From: a virus | DNA length: 50,222 bases | Reading direction: 5' to 3' (one strand) | Virus record (IMG/VR): IMGVR_UViG_3300031658_000011 | Location: 1 to 50,222 of that record | In this document: one piece after another, positions 47,863 through 50,222 of the stretch | How the letters are laid out: every line of letters begins with the position of its first letter | Position numbering within the stretch: the first letter of the stretch is position 1 | Made by a program: the position numbers and the translations under genes | Notes under the pieces: model-generated | Database searches by the model: none | Seen by the model: only the letters and a program-made list of their open reading frames with translations | Told to the model about the DNA's origin: nothing

Positions 47863-49386
47863 TTAGTATCCTGTTCTCATATCGGCAACCTGTAGTGGTG
47901 CGTAAGTGTGTCCGCTGTTTTTCTCCCGCGCTATCGCGGTCAACACCCTCAGACACAGATACTGCAACGCATCGTGGGGGTGGGAAAATTTGTTCTTGTC
48001 GGGCTTCTCTCGGTATCGGGCTTCACCTGAAACTTGGACCCGCGCGTATTGATACCCTGCAATAAAGCCTGCTTTCAAAATTGAACAGTGCGCACTCAGT
48101 AAAAACGCGGGTTCGCCTTTAGGGGCGAGGCGCATTAGAAAGTGGCGTACCGATTCCAACCTTGGCTCGATGGCGTTGGTCGAGGCAGGGACAACCGCCA
48201 TGCCTGTACTCCTCATTACTTGGAAGCAACTGACCTCGTCGGTGTCTCCCGCCGCATTGCCAGAGGGGTCTCCGACATATATGCGCTCGTGTCTGGCATA
48301 CTTCTCTGCGATCAACGGCATCATGGACGTCGCTATAAAATCGGTTAGCCCCATTCTCTTTGCTACTAACTCGTCAAGAATACGGAGCTGCCCGTCAATG
48401 TACTGACCAAAAATGGCGCTGGGGGTGAGTCCGAAGTCCAATCCGATGTAGATCGGCTTGTCTTTGATCGGCCACAGGTTGGTACTAGCAACGTGTATCC
48501 GCTCGTTGAACGTCTCGCCATATACTGGCATCCCGTCGCGGACAGTGGCGTACTCGTTCAGCACATAGGCGCGTATCCAGTTCGGGTCTTTGCCGCCTAT
48601 GGCGTTAAAATAGTAGTCGTACCCTCCGGGGAGGTTCTGTATGTTCTCTGCGGCGGGGTTAGGCTCAAAGCCACTACTCTCGCACCGTGCTTTGGTGATA
48701 CCTGTAACCTCTGGGTCCATCAACAGGGTGTCGCCTTTCCTATACCGCAACAATGCGGCAGGCTGTTGATAGAACTTCCACCCTTCCGGTGGGTTTTGCT
48801 CAAGCTCTGCGTACCAGTGGTCTTCCGCAGGGCTGTTAGTGTCCATGATGACCCCTGACCAGCTTGGGCCGCCCTCTCGCACGGACGGATATCGCCCTAC
48901 CCGAGAGGTAATAGTGTCTGCAACTGCCTTGTCTAGCTCTTTTGCTTCGTTAAGGAACGCGCCTGTCAGTTCAAGCGACAGTAACTTGCCCAAGTCCTTG
49001 GGTTTATCTAACGCGATGAACACAAACTCGGCCATGACTACCGTTTTGTCCGGTAGGGGCAGGGTCAGTCGTGCGGTAATCGGTGATTCGTTCAGTTTGA
49101 CTGGGCAGATCGAGTCTGGCAGCCAGTCTTGAAAGGTTTTTAGCGTTGTACTTTTCAACTCTGGGTAAGTCGCGCGGACCATACCCATTCTGGTCTTGCG
49201 TAGCCCTGCCGCGTTGGGCTTTTGGGCCAGTGCCTTCTCCATCGCAAGGTCGATCATCGCCCCTACGCTCTTACCGGACCCGATAGGGCCGCGCATACCA
49301 CGGACAAACGACTCTCGGTCCGTGTGAAACCCTTTAAATGTCTTTGATGCGGTGTAATCAAGGGTAACGGGTGGCGGTGCGCTCAA
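47863..49386 (-). CDS. terL: Terminase large subunit
   Basis: The start is TTG at 49386, overlapping the small subunit stop (TTGA), with AAGGGGA 7 bases upstream; the next in-frame ATG lies right before the Walker A and would cut into the domain. The 507-aa protein has Walker A G33-P-I-G-S-G-K-S40, an ATPase core with G-V-I-M-D-T-N-S-P and F-L-N-E-A-K-E-L-D, and the RNase H-like nuclease beginning I-Y-I-G-L-D-F-G-L-T-P with a later Y-V-G-D-P-S-G. It packages DNA into the procapsid and cuts the concatemer. Confidence 0.92.
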   Translation of the reverse strand: MSAPPPVTLDYTASKTFKGFHTDRESFVRGMRGPIGSGKSVGAMIDLAMEKALAQKPNAAGLRKTRMGMVRATYPELKSTTLKTFQDWLPDSICPVKLNESPITARLTLPLPDKTVVMAEFVFIALDKPKDLGKLLSLELTGAFLNEAKELDKAVADTITSRVGRYPSVREGGPSWSGVIMDTNSPAEDHWYAELEQNPPEGWKFYQQPAALLRYRKGDTLLMDPEVTGITKARCESSGFEPNPAAENIQNLPGGYDYYFNAIGGKDPNWIRAYVLNEYATVRDGMPVYGETFNERIHVASTNLWPIKDKPIYIGLDFGLTPSAIFGQYIDGQLRILDELVAKRMGLTDFIATSMMPLIAEKYARHERIYVGDPSGNAAGDTDEVSCFQVMRSTGMAVVPASTNAIEPRLESVRHFLMRLAPKGEPAFLLSAHCSILKAGFIAGYQYARVQVSGEARYREKPDKNKFSHPHDALQYLCLRVLTAIAREKNSGHTYAPLQVADMRTGY

Positions 49387-50021
49387 TCAGAGTCCCCTTC
49401 GTCGTTTTCATCCGCTTCTAAGGACGTTAATCCCTGCGTGGCTACAAGTAGCTCGGGCTGCTCGGTGCTTGTGTCGTCCCCCATTACGAGGTTTAGGCTG
49501 ACATTTAGCCCTGATGTACCTTCGGCGGCATACAACTGGAAGTGTTTCGACAGTTGGTCTGTAAATCGGGCCGCTGCGCCCAAGTCCGTCTCTTTAACGG
49601 CCTGTGAGGTAAAGGTTTGGGTCTCTTTGTCATACCCACTTTTGATGATTGGGGCTTCACCCATTGACATCTCTAGCAAGTTCACGATTTTAGCGAGCAG
49701 TGAGTCTTTGTTAAGGCCCAGTTTTTGCATTCGCGCGGTCAACAGGTGGTTTAGGGCCGCCTGAACCGTAGGTTGGGCCACCCACGCCGCTGCTTTCTTC
49801 GGCTTTATCGAACATATGTTCGCCGCAGCAATCACATCGAGGGTGGGGTGTGACAGTAACGCCTCAAAAAACACGCGCTGGGTTGTAGTGAACCGAGCGT
49901 CAGCGTTTTGAAACATCGCCTCTTCCATAACACGCAAATCGTCTAGCGTTACAGGGACGCGGCGTGTTGCAGCAGGGCTTTTAGCGTGTGTCGGGTTGGG
50001 GGACATAAGTATGTTCGCCAT
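49383..50021 (-). CDS. terS: Terminase small subunit
   Basis: The 212-aa protein is the first gene of the late operon, with GGAG 5 bases before its ATG. It has an HTH-like region (P-T-L-D-V-I-A-A-A-N-I-C-S-I-K-P-K-K-A-A-A-W) followed by helices for oligomerisation and an acidic C-terminal tail for contact with the large subunit. It recognises phage DNA to start packaging. The direct coupling to TerL supports the call. Confidence 0.85.
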   Translation of the reverse strand: MANILMSPNPTHAKSPAATRRVPVTLDDLRVMEEAMFQNADARFTTTQRVFFEALLSHPTLDVIAAANICSIKPKKAAAWVAQPTVQAALNHLLTARMQKLGLNKDSLLAKIVNLLEMSMGEAPIIKSGYDKETQTFTSQAVKETDLGAAARFTDQLSKHFQLYAAEGTSGLNVSLNLVMGDDTSTEQPELLVATQGLTSLEADENDEGDSD

Positions 50022-50090
50022 TAAATCTCCAGACTAGGGGCCAGAGTACACGCACTGGTTGCGTTACACAACACTTTACATACTATATTT

Positions 50091-50120
50091 AGTATATAAG
50101 TGTAATTTTATTGTTTGCAA
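50091..50120 (-). promoter_or_regulatory. Late operon promoter with AAGTGTAA in the spacer
   Basis: On the reverse strand TTGCAA (50115-50120), 18 bases, TATACT (50091-50096) is a good sigma-70-like promoter aimed at the terminase genes. AAGTGTAA (50098-50105) lies in its spacer, as in the other two control regions. A GTTACACA (50063-50070) lies downstream of the start. Confidence 0.7.
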
Positions 50121-50137
50121 TGTTTTATGAGCTTCGT

Positions 50138-50165
50138 TTGTCGTATTGTAAGTGTAGATTGTAAG
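50138..50165 (+). promoter_or_regulatory. Candidate rightward promoter out of the window
   Basis: TTGTCG (50138-50143), 16 bases, TGTAAG (50160-50165) could start a forward transcript. AAGTGTAG (50150-50157), one mismatch to the operator word, is in the spacer. It would mirror the divergent arrangement at 6.85 kb. Confidence 0.45.
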
Positions 50166-50203
50166 GCAAAACTGAGTTTCACCAAAAATGTACAAAGGGG
50201 CTA

Positions 50204-50222
50204 ATGACCACCCCGGCCGCCC
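50204..50222 (+). CDS. Possible start of a forward gene, cut by the window end
   Basis: ATG 50204 follows AAAGGGG at a short 3-base spacing and begins M-T-T-P-A-A. Only six codons are visible, so this is a weak call resting on the promoter candidate just upstream. Confidence 0.3.

Overview
The window is most of a temperate tailed phage (or prophage) genome, best explained as a podovirus-like virus of a Gram-negative, probably proteobacterial, host. The virion module has an N4-gp56-type major capsid protein, a large portal, an SU10-type adaptor, S74-chaperone tail fibre genes, several long internal (ejection) proteins and a 2925-residue polyvalent protein. I see no tape-measure or sheath gene. 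A tyrosine integrase, an excisionase-like gene and a divergent repressor/Cro pair show that it can lysogenise. There are no rRNA, tRNA, IS or CRISPR features.

Layout. (1) Bases 1-2236, forward and visibly richer in G+C than the rest: the 3' part of a VWA-type predicted metallopeptidase gene, a chain of tiny overlapping genes and a free-standing integrase arm-binding domain (DUF4102), ended by a strong terminator. (2) Bases 2546-6797, reverse: a Cro/YdaS-like regulator, a 857-residue primase-helicase, a dNMP kinase, a cupin-like protein and a hypothetical protein, nearly all joined by 4-bp stop/start overlaps. (3) Bases 7086-17077, forward: an XRE repressor, then a replication/recombination operon (DUF2800 RecB/Cas4-like nuclease, DUF2815 DNA-binding protein, family A DNA polymerase, VRR-NUC nuclease, SNF2-like helicase, metallophosphoesterase) ending with an excisionase-like gene that meets the integrase tail to tail. 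(4) Bases 17074-50021, reverse: integrase, then the late region, which is transcribed from the small terminase gene at 50.0 kb down to a tiny basic protein at 18.3 kb. (5) Bases 50022-50222: a divergent control region, apparently reading out of the window into another forward operon.

How it works together. The 8-bp word AAGTGTAA recurs in the three main intergenic control regions, usually inside the spacer between the -35 and -10 boxes of a good sigma-70-like promoter. It probably is the operator through which the XRE repressor (or its Cro-like opponent) silences the primase operon, the replication operon, the late operon and an off-window operon together. The repressor has no recognisable S24 self-cleavage domain, so the inducing signal is likely not classical RecA-stimulated cleavage.

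The most unusual points are this shared operator architecture, a well-formed 72-codon gene hidden in another frame of the giant gene, five D-[IV]-L-x-S-R motifs that separate the giant protein's domains and may be processing sites, a family A polymerase gene whose only sensible start is ATT behind a terminator, and the stand-alone integrase arm domain between two copies of a 19-bp repeat. All assignments come from reading the sequence by eye; no database search was possible.
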